From Bradyrhizobium acaciae (GTDB taxonomy: Bacteria; Pseudomonadota; Alphaproteobacteria; Rhizobiales; Xanthobacteraceae): a stretch of 64,000 bases of DNA. A model generated the notes under the pieces. It was not told the origin of the DNA and did no database searches. It saw only the letters and a list, made by a program, of their open reading frames with translations. The stretch is taken from positions 62,001 through 126,000 of the forward strand of contig NZ_JACMYK010000001.1 in assembly GCF_020889785.1 (NCBI RefSeq), read 5' to 3'. This document shows positions 53,105-60,630 of this stretch, piece after piece (within the stretch, counting starts at the first letter, position 1; every line of letters begins with the position of its first letter). A program made the position numbers and the translations under genes.

Positions 53105-54118
53105 GTGACGACATCCGCGATGGCGAGCGAAATCGGGGAAAGCGCGGATGTTGTCGCCAACCTTGTTCGCAGCCGCCCCACGACGCGCAACATCGCACAG
53201 CGGCTTGGGACTGGCTCCATCCCCCTGTGCGTCGTGTGTGGCCGGGGAAGCTCTGGGCATGCCGGGGTTTTCCTAAGATACCTCGTCGAGACGCGACTTC
53301 GCCTTCCCGTTTCAGCCAGCGCTCCCTCGGTAATCACGGCATTTCGCACGCCCCTGATGCTGCGTGATGCGCTGTTCATTGTGATCTCACAATCGGGGCG
53401 CAGCCCGGATCTTGTCGCAGCGACCAGGTCAGCGCGCGCCTCGGGCGCCCGGACCATCGCCATCGTCAATGCGACGTCGTCACCAGTGGCTGACGAAGCC
53501 GAGTTCGTCATTCCGATCGAAGCCGGCCAGGAGCATTCCGTAGCGGCGACGAAGACCGTGATCGGCTCGATGGCCGCCAGCGTGGGACTTGTTGCCGAAC
53601 TGGCGGAAGATCGTGTGCTGCGGTCGGCCCTCGACAGGCTGCCTGAGCGGCTGCACCGCGCGATGGCGCTCGACTGGTCCGAGATTGCCGATGATCTCGC
53701 GAAGGCTTCAGCTGTTTTTGTGGCGGCCCGGGGCTTGGCCCTGGGCTCGGCGAGGGAGACCGCGCTCAAACTTTCGGAAATCCTGCGCCTGCCCTCCATC
53801 GGTCTGAGCGCCGCCGAGCTGCAGCATGGGCCACGTGCCGCGTTGTCGTCGGGCACGCCGGTTGTCATGATGCGCCTCATGGATGAAACGGCGGCCATGG
53901 TTGACGCATTGGCAGAAGAATTGCGTGAACAAAAGATCGCGCTGCATCTCTGCGGCGGACCGCGTGGCTCGCTGGCCTGGCTTACTGAGGATGACCCCGC
54001 CACCGACCCGATCGCCATGCTCGTTCCGGCCTATCGGATGATCGAGCAGACGGCACGTGCCTTTGGATTTGACCCGGATCGCCCCCCTCGCCTGCGCAAG
54101 GTTACCGAGACGTTTTGA
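53105..54118 (+). CDS. SIS-domain aminosugar-phosphate deaminase (GlmS/AgaS-like)
   Basis: A 337-residue protein with two SIS domains and no glutaminase domain. The first has CVVCGRGSSGHAGVFLRY and FIVISQSGRSPDLVAATRSA. The second has AVFVAARGLALGSARETALKLSEI and the substrate loop LSAAELQHGPRAAL. It probably converts glucosamine-6-phosphate to fructose-6-phosphate (NagB-II function), completing nagA-murQ catabolism. A GTG start at 53105 is used; an ATG at 53120 is also possible. No transporter for muropeptides lies in the window. Confidence 0.87.
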   Translation: MTTSAMASEIGESADVVANLVRSRPTTRNIAQRLGTGSIPLCVVCGRGSSGHAGVFLRYLVETRLRLPVSASAPSVITAFRTPLMLRDALFIVISQSGRSPDLVAATRSARASGARTIAIVNATSSPVADEAEFVIPIEAGQEHSVAATKTVIGSMAASVGLVAELAEDRVLRSALDRLPERLHRAMALDWSEIADDLAKASAVFVAARGLALGSARETALKLSEILRLPSIGLSAAELQHGPRAALSSGTPVVMMRLMDETAAMVDALAEELREQKIALHLCGGPRGSLAWLTEDDPATDPIAMLVPAYRMIEQTARAFGFDPDRPPRLRKVTETF

Positions 54119-54120
54119 CA

Positions 54121-54440
54121 GCTCATTGATCGTTGGCCGACAGCCGAAGGCTGAAGCACTGCCGCACCAGACTTGCACCAGAGACGACCTCGCCCATGTG
54201 TAGCAACCGCGATCAGAAGCAAACGAAAAACCATTCGAGTCCTGCCGGGCCCACTACCAAATCAATCATTGATTTAGCTGGTTTTCATTTCACAGCCCGT
54301 TGGCCGCCGATGATTACGCAGCCGGCGAGCGGCTGCACATCAAAACGTGCGCTTCGCGGACCTTGCAAGCGGCTGCGATTGGAAGCAACGATGTCAGGAC
54401 TCTTGGGTCCGTTCTTCCGAACGGCTCTCATGACTGTAAG
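54121..54440. other. Intergenic stretch with a tRNA-like 3' piece
   Basis: No gene is supported. It holds the tRNA-like fragment at 54234-54254 and, just after it, an 8-bp AT-rich inverted repeat (AAATCAAT, ATTGATTT). Confidence 0.4.
54234..54254 (+). other. Possible tRNA 3'-end fragment (attachment-site remnant)
   Basis: The 21 bases begin TTCGAGTCCTGC and end GGGCCCAC. They equal a T-loop, the 3' T-stem and the 3' acceptor strand of a tRNA whose 5' end would be GGGCCCG. The 5' T-stem is not matched, and no other tRNA part is seen. This is how integration into a tRNA gene leaves a partial copy at the far end. The match is short and could be chance. Confidence 0.4.
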
Positions 54441-54920
54441 CTATTGCTCTGCCTGATGCACCAGCAGCTCGGCAATCCGATCATCGGCGCGGCGGAGCCT
54501 GCGACAAAGCTCGCGGCTGATATTCTGCATCACTAGGACGTACCCGTGGATGTCTGTTTTGCAATACATGTAGAGGTTTCGAGCCGTGAGCTCATACAGG
54601 ACAGTTGTGCTTTGCGCGGCGACGGAGGCGGATCGATTTTGCATTTCGATGAGCGTCATTTCGCCAAAAAAATCACCGGGCGCAAGACTTGCCATCCGAA
54701 TCGAGCGTCCCGAATGCCCAAGCCTGCTCACGACGAGCTCGCCGGAGTGAACGACGAACATTGAACGCCCCGGCTCTCCTTCCGCCACGATCGTCGCGCC
54801 TACCTCGAAGTGGCGCTCGACGAGCATTGGGATCAACAGATCGAGGCTTGTATCTGACAGCCCTCCGAAGAAAGGCGTGCCGAGCAGGAAAGCTTTCAAT
54901 TCGGGAGAGCTGACAGCCAT
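54441..54920 (-). CDS. Cyclic-nucleotide-binding domain protein without HTH
   Basis: A 159-residue protein consisting of one cNMP-binding domain. The phosphate cassette is PGDFFGEMTLIEMQNRSASV, matching the FGE...RSA pattern. The rest is the usual beta-roll (VGATIVAEGEPGRSMFVVHSGELVV) and a C-terminal helix with RRLRRADDRIAEL. There is no DNA-binding or other effector domain. Its location among CRP-like sites and peptide genes suggests a part in sensing a cyclic nucleotide for the same system. This is inference. Confidence 0.85.
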   Translation of the reverse strand: MAVSSPELKAFLLGTPFFGGLSDTSLDLLIPMLVERHFEVGATIVAEGEPGRSMFVVHSGELVVSRLGHSGRSIRMASLAPGDFFGEMTLIEMQNRSASVAAQSTTVLYELTARNLYMYCKTDIHGYVLVMQNISRELCRRLRRADDRIAELLVHQAEQ

Positions 54921-55115
54921 CGCGCCACTATACTGCCACTCCCGGGGGCAGCAAGCGCAACGGTCCGAATGAGCATAGCGTTCGCGCGTTCAGATGAACC
55001 AAAGCCCTCGTTCAGCCAGCGCCATTGTGCCGAGCCGCCTCGCTGTCCCGGTTCTTACGGACTTCAGAGCCAGCATCGTTGCGAATGCCGGCTCTGACAT
55101 GCACCTGCTCGTTGA

Positions 55116-55340
55116 TTACGCGGGAAACGGTCCGAACGGACCACCCGTAGGAAAGGTCGGTCCGGTGCCGGTCGGCAGCCTTGGACCACGCCCGATGGTC
55201 GGGGAAACGTAAATGACCCCGCCATGACCGTCGGAAACCGGAATTCCGACGCAACCGCCGGACACGGATTCGAATTCCTCATCGGACAGCGGACGGACCG
55301 TCTGATGCTCATTCTGGTATGCACTCATCATCATCTCCAT
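55116..55340 (-). CDS. Double-glycine leader peptide precursor C
   Basis: A 74-residue frame, with the likely start at the third in-frame Met of ATGATGATG (near 55328), which has GGAG at the right distance. The leader reads VRPLSDEEFESVSGG and is cut after the second Gly. The core of about 45 residues begins CVGIPVSDGHGG and is Pro/Gly/Thr-rich (TGTGPTFPTGGPFGPFPA), unlike the helical cores of the other peptides. A CRP-like palindrome (55407-55422) lies 67-79 nt upstream depending on the start chosen. Confidence 0.75.
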   Translation of the reverse strand: MEMMMSAYQNEHQTVRPLSDEEFESVSGGCVGIPVSDGHGGVIYVSPTIGRGPRLPTGTGPTFPTGGPFGPFPA

Positions 55341-55406
55341 CTGTCTAAGGTGAACGGATGATCCTTGTCATCCGCGTGCAGCTTGCCGCATCAACCAGCA
55401 GTTCGC

Positions 55407-55422
55407 TGTGACCTTGGTCACG
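55407..55422. promoter_or_regulatory. CRP-like palindrome upstream of peptide gene C
   Basis: TGTGA-CCTTGG-TCACG, with a fully symmetrical GTGACC-TT-GGTCAC inside. It lies about 75 nt upstream of the leader peptide start, as at the A and B genes. Confidence 0.65.
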
Positions 55423-55602
55423 CAGCTCGTACAAGCGAGGCGGACTGCTCTTTCTGCCGTCGATGTTGTTGCCGATCGAGGTGCGCCGGTGAACGGCGCA
55501 ATCGAAATGTTGCATCGCAAAAAATAATGCGAGGTTCTCGTTTCCGAGACCTCGCATCCATCGATCCCTTTCCGGTAGCCCAAGGCCCGAACCAGGCCGG
55601 AG

Positions 55603-55764
55603 CTAGCTCCGAATGGGGCCTCCCGGTGAAGTGGGAATGTGAAGTTGGCCCAAAAGCCAATTTATGAAATCGGAAACAGCCGATCCGCCGGTTCCGCCAC
55701 TGCCGCGGCTTCCGCCGCACGCGGATTCGAGTTCGTCACCTGTCAACTCCCGAATTTTCTGCAT
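55603..55764 (-). CDS. Double-glycine leader peptide precursor D (short)
   Basis: A 53-residue precursor starting MQKIRELTGDELESACGG, with a GAGAGGAGCG site just upstream. The leader ends at Gly18 and keeps the ELTGDELES..GG pattern. The 35-residue core has a Gly/Ser-rich start (SRGSGGTGGS), an amphipathic helix (VSDFINWLLGQLHI) and a Pro/Gly tail. It is about 110 bp downstream of precursor E in the same direction, so the two are probably co-transcribed. Confidence 0.75.
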   Translation of the reverse strand: MQKIRELTGDELESACGGSRGSGGTGGSAVSDFINWLLGQLHIPTSPGGPIRS

Positions 55765-55874
55765 GCTACGCTCCTCTCATCTGTTGGGCTTGTGCCAGTT
55801 GAGATCATGCTCGCCGGCCAAAGCGGAGCCCGTGATGCGGGTACCTCAGGCCTCGCTCTGGTCGGACGGAATGC

Positions 55875-56105
55875 TCAAAAGAGCTGGCTGATGCAGTACC
55901 CGATTCCGGCGAGAAGGCCGCCGCCAACGGCACCGGGTCCGGCACCGACGCCGCCAGCCGCCGCACCACCCATGCCGCCGGTCACCGCTCCGCCGGCCAC
56001 GGCCTTGGCGAAATCACCCCAACTCCATTTGCCACCGGCCACCGCGTCGAGTTCGTCGATGGAAAGTTCACGGGTCGTTGCATTGTCGTTCATTTTGCGC
56101 ATCAT
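55875..56105 (-). CDS. Double-glycine leader peptide precursor E (class IIb-like)
   Basis: A 76-residue frame (72 from MNDNATTREL). The leader reads TRELSIDELDAVAGG. The core of 51 residues starts KWSWGDFAKAVAGGAVTGG and has long glycine-zipper repeats (AAAGGVGAGPGAVGGGLLAG) before CISQLF. Such zipper cores are typical of two-peptide bacteriocins. An AGGAGG site precedes the start. The start overlaps the stop of the small frame at 56102-56314 (ATGA-like), suggesting coupling. Confidence 0.8.
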   Translation of the reverse strand: MMRKMNDNATTRELSIDELDAVAGGKWSWGDFAKAVAGGAVTGGMGGAAAGGVGAGPGAVGGGLLAGIGYCISQLF

Positions 56106-56314
56106 CTCAGTCCTCCTTGCTGTGTTGATGGTGCGGGACCACCCCGCAACCGGAGTGCAGCATTTCCCAGCTGCTCGGAGGTTTCCGTGAGAATTGTCAC
56201 TCTGAGCTGGACCGTACCGTCATCAAGCCTGCTGATCTGATGTGCTGTGCGGGTTCCAGGGCTGAGGCGAACGTCGCGCATTCTCGCGTCAAAACCCGGC
56301 CCGTCATTGCGCAT
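56102..56314 (-). CDS. Small protein possibly coupled to peptide precursor E
   Basis: A 70-residue basic frame (60 residues from the second Met). It reads DVRLSPGTRTAHQISRLDDG and LRVTILTETSEQLGNAALRLRG, a plausible small alpha/beta protein, but its 3' end is Gly/Pro-rich. Its TGA overlaps the ATG of peptide gene E. The CRP-like palindrome at 56325-56340 lies only 11 nt before the first Met, so translation may begin at the second Met or not at all. Confidence 0.4.
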   Translation of the reverse strand: MRNDGPGFDARMRDVRLSPGTRTAHQISRLDDGTVQLRVTILTETSEQLGNAALRLRGGPAPSTQQGGLR

Positions 56315-56324
56315 AATCGCGTCT

Positions 56325-56340
56325 CGTGATGCAGGTCACG
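56325..56340. promoter_or_regulatory. CRP-like palindrome upstream of the E-D peptide genes
   Basis: CGTGA-TGCAGG-TCACG keeps the GTGA-N6-TCAC core. It is about 220 nt before peptide gene E, with the 56102-56314 frame in between. Confidence 0.5.
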
Positions 56341-56494
56341 CTCGATCTGAACAGCTGATCTATTGTGCTGATGGAGTTCAGGACGGGATGGTCCGTTCCG
56401 AACACATGGCAGAAAGCACGAAGGAGCGTGCGCAATGTGGGACCAGCGGCCCGCCGGCAAGTCCGGCCTTCGGCGAAAGCAAACGCCCGACCCG

Positions 56495-57019
56495 TTACAG
56501 GCGTTCGCGAATGGAGTTCAGGATGCCGGTCGTCGTGTCGATGACCCTCAACGACTCCTGTGCCTTTCCGAACCCCACCGGATTTTTGATGCATTGCTCG
56601 GACAACTGAACCAGCCGCTTCCTCTCGCTGGTAAGAATGACATTGGTTTTATCAACGGCAAACTTGACGACGCCACGCAACGGGTTGTCATCACCGACGT
56701 CGGTGAGATCCTTTTCCATCGTGATCAGATATTCGTAGCTGGCGAGTTCGTCGGAAATTTGCAGAAGCTCACGGATCGTGGAGTTGATGCAGACGATATC
56801 CCCGTTCGGTACGTCCGAGCGCTTGACGGTCTCAACGAGATCAGTCATCAGATTGGCAAACAACGGCTTCAGGCTTTCCGCCTGCTTGAGATCGCGCTCG
56901 GAAAGGACCCCGGCCCGGGCGGAGGACCAAAGCAGGCCCAGCGCTACGCTCATTACGAACATCGCCTGCCGCGCGTGCCGTGCAAACAACCGTTTCGTCT
57001 TGCCGCTCAGCCTGCGCAT
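56495..57019 (-). CDS. Exported hypothetical protein in the peptide-export locus
   Basis: A 174-residue protein. A basic start (MRRLSGKTKRLFARHARQAM) leads into a signal segment (FVMSVALGLLWSSARA). The mature part is helical (LKQAESLKPLFANLMTDLVETV) and has two Cys (DIVCINST; SEQCIKNP) that could pair. It is divergent from the HlyD-like gene with a 106-bp gap, so it probably belongs to this system. Periplasmic immunity or assembly roles are possible but unsupported by any family match. Confidence 0.6.
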   Translation of the reverse strand: MRRLSGKTKRLFARHARQAMFVMSVALGLLWSSARAGVLSERDLKQAESLKPLFANLMTDLVETVKRSDVPNGDIVCINSTIRELLQISDELASYEYLITMEKDLTDVGDDNPLRGVVKFAVDKTNVILTSERKRLVQLSEQCIKNPVGFGKAQESLRVIDTTTGILNSIRERL

Positions 57020-57125
57020 TCAAGCTCCGCCACCGATTTTGCGCCCGGCCTTTGTTGTGACCACGCCTGATCTATGCAAAAATATCGGCATATTCATTCA
57101 ATCAATTGAGTTTCTGCGTGCTGAT

Positions 57126-58436
57126 ATGTCCACCTCGGAAACGCTTGGACAACCGGAGAATAGGAGGGCGGCCGCCGGGCCGCAACGGGCATTCCGGGCG
57201 ACGGCACTCGACCGAGCGGCCTCGCCTGAGCAGCTTGACGAGCTTGTAGTCGTCACCAAGCCTGCCGACTGGATTATCACGGCCGTTTTCCTCGTTGCGG
57301 TGGTGGCTGCGGTCGCGTGGGGCGTTTTTGGGCGCGTGCCTACCCGTGTCTCCGGCGAGGGAATCCTGATCAGCAGTGGCGGCAAGGTGGTCGACGCGGT
57401 GTCGGCCGCTGCTGGCCGGCTGCAGTCTGTAGCCGTCACGGTCGGCGACCACGTCGGCCTTGGTCAGCCGATCGCCCAGATCGTTCAGACTGATATCGAG
57501 CAAAAGCACAAGGACGCGCTCGAGATACTCCAAGAGCGCCAGCGCGAATATAGCGACCTCAAGTCGAAGGTCGCGGCCGAGCTCGCCGCCAAGAGCCAGA
57601 ACTTCGAGAAGCTCGAAGCCGCACTCGATCAAGTCATCAAGGCGACGGGCCAGCGCGTCGAATATCTCTCAGTTGACGTCAAGAACCTTGAGGGTTTGCT
57701 CGCGAAGGGCTACACGACGCGACGCGCTCTGGAGGACCGGCGGCAGGAATTGGCCGATGCACAGCAACGCCGGCTCGATGCGCAGAACGAGATTCTCAAG
57801 CTCAAGGCGCAGAAGACGGACCTGGAGACACAGCGCGAACGCGACGTTCAGCAATCCGAATTCACGCTGAACGAAGCGCGCCGGCAGGTGAATGCAGCCG
57901 CGGAGCAGCTGAGCCAAAACACGCAGGTCCTCAGTCCGATGGAGGGCCGTGTCCTCGAAGTGAAGATTTCTCCCGGTTCCGTACTCGCGGTCGGAATGCC
58001 CGTGATCCAGATCGAAAGCGAGGGCAGCAAGCTGCAGGCCATCGTCTATATCCCAGCTGAACATGGCAAGCAGATCAAGCCGGGCATGCAGGTTCATCTC
58101 GAGCCGAGCACGATCAAGCGCGAAGAGTTCGGCATGATGCTGGGCACGGTCGTGAGCGTCTCCGACTTCCCGATGACGCCTCAAGGCATCAGCGCTGCAC
58201 TGCACAATGAAAGCCTGGTGTCCCGCTTCTCTCATAATGGCGCGCCATATGCCGCCGAGGTGGCACTCCGAGAGGACGATTCCACCGCGACTGGCTATCG
58301 CTGGGCCGTAGGCAAAGGACCCGCCACTCATTTGACGAGCGGGACGCTGGCGCGCGCGGAAATCACAACTCGGCGGCAACGACCGCTCGATCTGGTGATC
58401 CCCTTGATCAGGCATCTGACGGGAATTGATGGGTAA
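57126..58436 (+). CDS. HlyD-family adaptor of the NHLM/NHLP bacteriocin export system
   Basis: A 436-residue membrane-fusion protein. The start MSTSETLGQP (57126) is preferred over a longer upstream frame. One membrane helix lies at about 50-67 (WIITAVFLVAVVAAVAWGVF). The lipoyl-like half-motif VVDAVSAAAGRLQSVAVTVGDHVG follows, then a long coiled coil (about 140-260) and the second half, VLSPMEGRVLEVKISPGSVL. It links the inner-membrane ABC transporter to an outer-membrane or periplasmic path. It overlaps the next gene by 8 bp. Confidence 0.87.
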   Translation: MSTSETLGQPENRRAAAGPQRAFRATALDRAASPEQLDELVVVTKPADWIITAVFLVAVVAAVAWGVFGRVPTRVSGEGILISSGGKVVDAVSAAAGRLQSVAVTVGDHVGLGQPIAQIVQTDIEQKHKDALEILQERQREYSDLKSKVAAELAAKSQNFEKLEAALDQVIKATGQRVEYLSVDVKNLEGLLAKGYTTRRALEDRRQELADAQQRRLDAQNEILKLKAQKTDLETQRERDVQQSEFTLNEARRQVNAAAEQLSQNTQVLSPMEGRVLEVKISPGSVLAVGMPVIQIESEGSKLQAIVYIPAEHGKQIKPGMQVHLEPSTIKREEFGMMLGTVVSVSDFPMTPQGISAALHNESLVSRFSHNGAPYAAEVALREDDSTATGYRWAVGKGPATHLTSGTLARAEITTRRQRPLDLVIPLIRHLTGIDG

Positions 58437-60630
58437 GCCCCCTCCTCTATCAACAAGCGCGCGACACGGTCGCCTGTCGGGACTGCTGCGCAAAACGGTG
58501 AAGCGGACCCCCGTCGTCCTGCAGATGGAGGCGGTCGAATGCGGCGCCGCGGCGCTCGCGATCATTCTCGCCTATCACGGCGCCTGGATTCCCCTGGAGC
58601 AGCTCCGCATCGCTTGCGGCGTATCGCGCGACGGAAGCAAAGCCAGCAATATTGTCAGGGCGGCGCGGCGCTATGGTCTTATTGCAAGAGGATATAGTGT
58701 CGAGCCGTCCGCGCTGACGGAGCTTCTGACGCCCTGCATCATCCACTGGAACTTCAATCATTTTGTGGTCCTGGAGGGAATCAAGGGCGGACACGCCTAT
58801 ATCAACGATCCTGCAACCGGCCGCAGACGCATCCGCCTGGCCGAGCTTGATCTTGCCTTCACCGGGGTGGTGCTGGTCTTCGAGCGCGGCGAAGAGTTCA
58901 AGATGGTCGGTAGCAAGCCCAACGGGATCAGGCTGTTGCTCCGAGAGTTGCGTCACTCGAGGGCCGCGGTTCTCCTGCTGGTGATCGTGAGTGTCGTGCT
59001 TGTCTTTCCCAATATCCTTGCCGCAGGCTTTTCCAAGATTTTTGTCGACGACATCCTGATCCAGCACAGCAACAGCTGGCTCATGCCGCTCCTGATCGGA
59101 ATGGCATTGACGGCGGCTTGCCGCGCTGTCCTGGTCGCGGTTCGCCAGTCTGTGGTGCTGCGGCTTCAAGCCAAGCTCTCTGTTGTCATGACCAGCCGCT
59201 TCCTCTGGCGGGTGATGGAACTGCCGCTGGAATTCTTCACCCAGCGCCATGCCGGCGACGTTGCCAGCCGCGTCGCCTCGAACGAGCAGGTCGCGCGCCT
59301 CCTGTCCGGCGGGATCACGATGAACGCGCTCAGCCTGACGTCGGTGCTTCTGTTCGCAGCTGCGATGGCGGTCTATGACGTTGGCCTGACGGTGCTGTGC
59401 GTCGCAATCGCATTCCTGAACGTTGTCCTGCTTCGCCTGGTTGGTATGCGACGCCAGGAGCTCAGCTACCGGCTCGCGGTTGAACAGGGCAAACTCCTTG
59501 GCGCTACGGTGGGTCTGGTGCGCACCATCGAAACCATCAAGGCGAGCGGCCTGGAAGACGACACGTTCGGCAAATGGGCAGGCTTCCAAGCCAACAATCT
59601 GAACGCGGAACAGAGGCTCGGTGCATCGGCCATCATCTTGGACATGGTGCCGACGCTGCTCTCCGGCTTGATGGTCGCCGCGATCCTCGGCCTCGGTGGC
59701 TTGAGGGTCATCGAAGGCACGCTGACGCTCGGGAGCCTGGTTGCATTCCAATCCCTCGCGGCGAACTTCTCGGAACCATTCGAGAATCTCGTCAACTATT
59801 TCGGCGGGCTGCAGACCATCAAGGGAGCGCTTGAACGGCTCGAGGATATTCGCAAGTACCCGCTCCGGCCCACCTCAGTCGGCAAGGCAACCGATGGCGT
59901 TCCACCAAAGCTTGCCGGCAGGGTCGAGCTTCGCAATATCAGCTTCGGCTATTCGGTTCTCGAACCGCCACTGCTGGCGGACTTGTCGCTGACGATCCCT
60001 GCAGGATTCCGTGTGGCGCTCGTCGGCGTCTCAGGCAGCGGAAAATCGACGCTCGGCAAATTGATCTGCGGGTTGTATGAGCCCTGGGCGGGAGAAATTC
60101 TCTTCGATCGATGGAAGCTGGCGGAACTTCCGCCCCAGGAGTTCGCAAATTCCGTTTCCTATGTGGACCAGGATATATTTCTGTTCGAGGGGACCGCGCG
60201 CGATAATCTGACCCTGTGGGATTCGACCGTGGATGAGCGCGACTTGATTGCCGCGGCGCGGGATGCCTCGATCCATCACGATCTGGCCACGCGTCCCGGA
60301 AACTACGACTGCCACATCAATGAAGGCGGAGGAAATTTCAGCGGAGGGCAACGCCAACGTATCGAGATCGCGCGGGCGCTGGTCTGCAATCCGTCAATTC
60401 TTGTGCTGGATGAAGCAATGGCCGCGCTCGATCCGATCACGGAGAAGGTCATTGATGACAACCTGCGACGCCGAGGCTGCACCTGCATTATTATCGCACA
60501 CCGCCTAAGCACGGTGCGCGATTGCGACGAAATCATCGTGCTGGAGCATGGCCGGATTGTAGAACGCGGCACTCACGAACAGCTTATCGCGCTCCAGGGC
60601 GCCTACACAAGGCTCGTGGCAAGCGAATGA
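58429..60630 (+). CDS. Peptidase-containing ABC transporter, NHLP type
   Basis: A 733-residue C39-peptidase ABC exporter that removes double-glycine leaders and moves the core out. The peptidase has Cys38 in QMEAVECGAAALAIILAYHG, His in WNFNHFVVLEG and Asp in YINDPATG. The membrane domain spans about 170-450. The ATPase has Walker A GVSGSGKSTLGKL, signature FSGGQRQRIEIARAL and Walker B SILVLDEAMAALD. It starts inside the end of the HlyD-like gene and overlaps the next ABC gene by 4 bp. It is the natural processor of the five GG-leader peptides. Confidence 0.92.
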   Translation: MGKPPPLSTSARHGRLSGLLRKTVKRTPVVLQMEAVECGAAALAIILAYHGAWIPLEQLRIACGVSRDGSKASNIVRAARRYGLIARGYSVEPSALTELLTPCIIHWNFNHFVVLEGIKGGHAYINDPATGRRRIRLAELDLAFTGVVLVFERGEEFKMVGSKPNGIRLLLRELRHSRAAVLLLVIVSVVLVFPNILAAGFSKIFVDDILIQHSNSWLMPLLIGMALTAACRAVLVAVRQSVVLRLQAKLSVVMTSRFLWRVMELPLEFFTQRHAGDVASRVASNEQVARLLSGGITMNALSLTSVLLFAAAMAVYDVGLTVLCVAIAFLNVVLLRLVGMRRQELSYRLAVEQGKLLGATVGLVRTIETIKASGLEDDTFGKWAGFQANNLNAEQRLGASAIILDMVPTLLSGLMVAAILGLGGLRVIEGTLTLGSLVAFQSLAANFSEPFENLVNYFGGLQTIKGALERLEDIRKYPLRPTSVGKATDGVPPKLAGRVELRNISFGYSVLEPPLLADLSLTIPAGFRVALVGVSGSGKSTLGKLICGLYEPWAGEILFDRWKLAELPPQEFANSVSYVDQDIFLFEGTARDNLTLWDSTVDERDLIAAARDASIHHDLATRPGNYDCHINEGGGNFSGGQRQRIEIARALVCNPSILVLDEAMAALDPITEKVIDDNLRRRGCTCIIIAHRLSTVRDCDEIIVLEHGRIVERGTHEQLIALQGAYTRLVASE

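Noticed and set aside
55639..56190. A 183-residue plus-strand frame
   Set aside because: It is antisense to the GG-leader peptide genes and is Pro/Ala-rich because their cores are Gly-rich.
58450..59751. A 433-residue minus-strand frame
   Set aside because: It is antisense to the clearly coding C39 ABC transporter.
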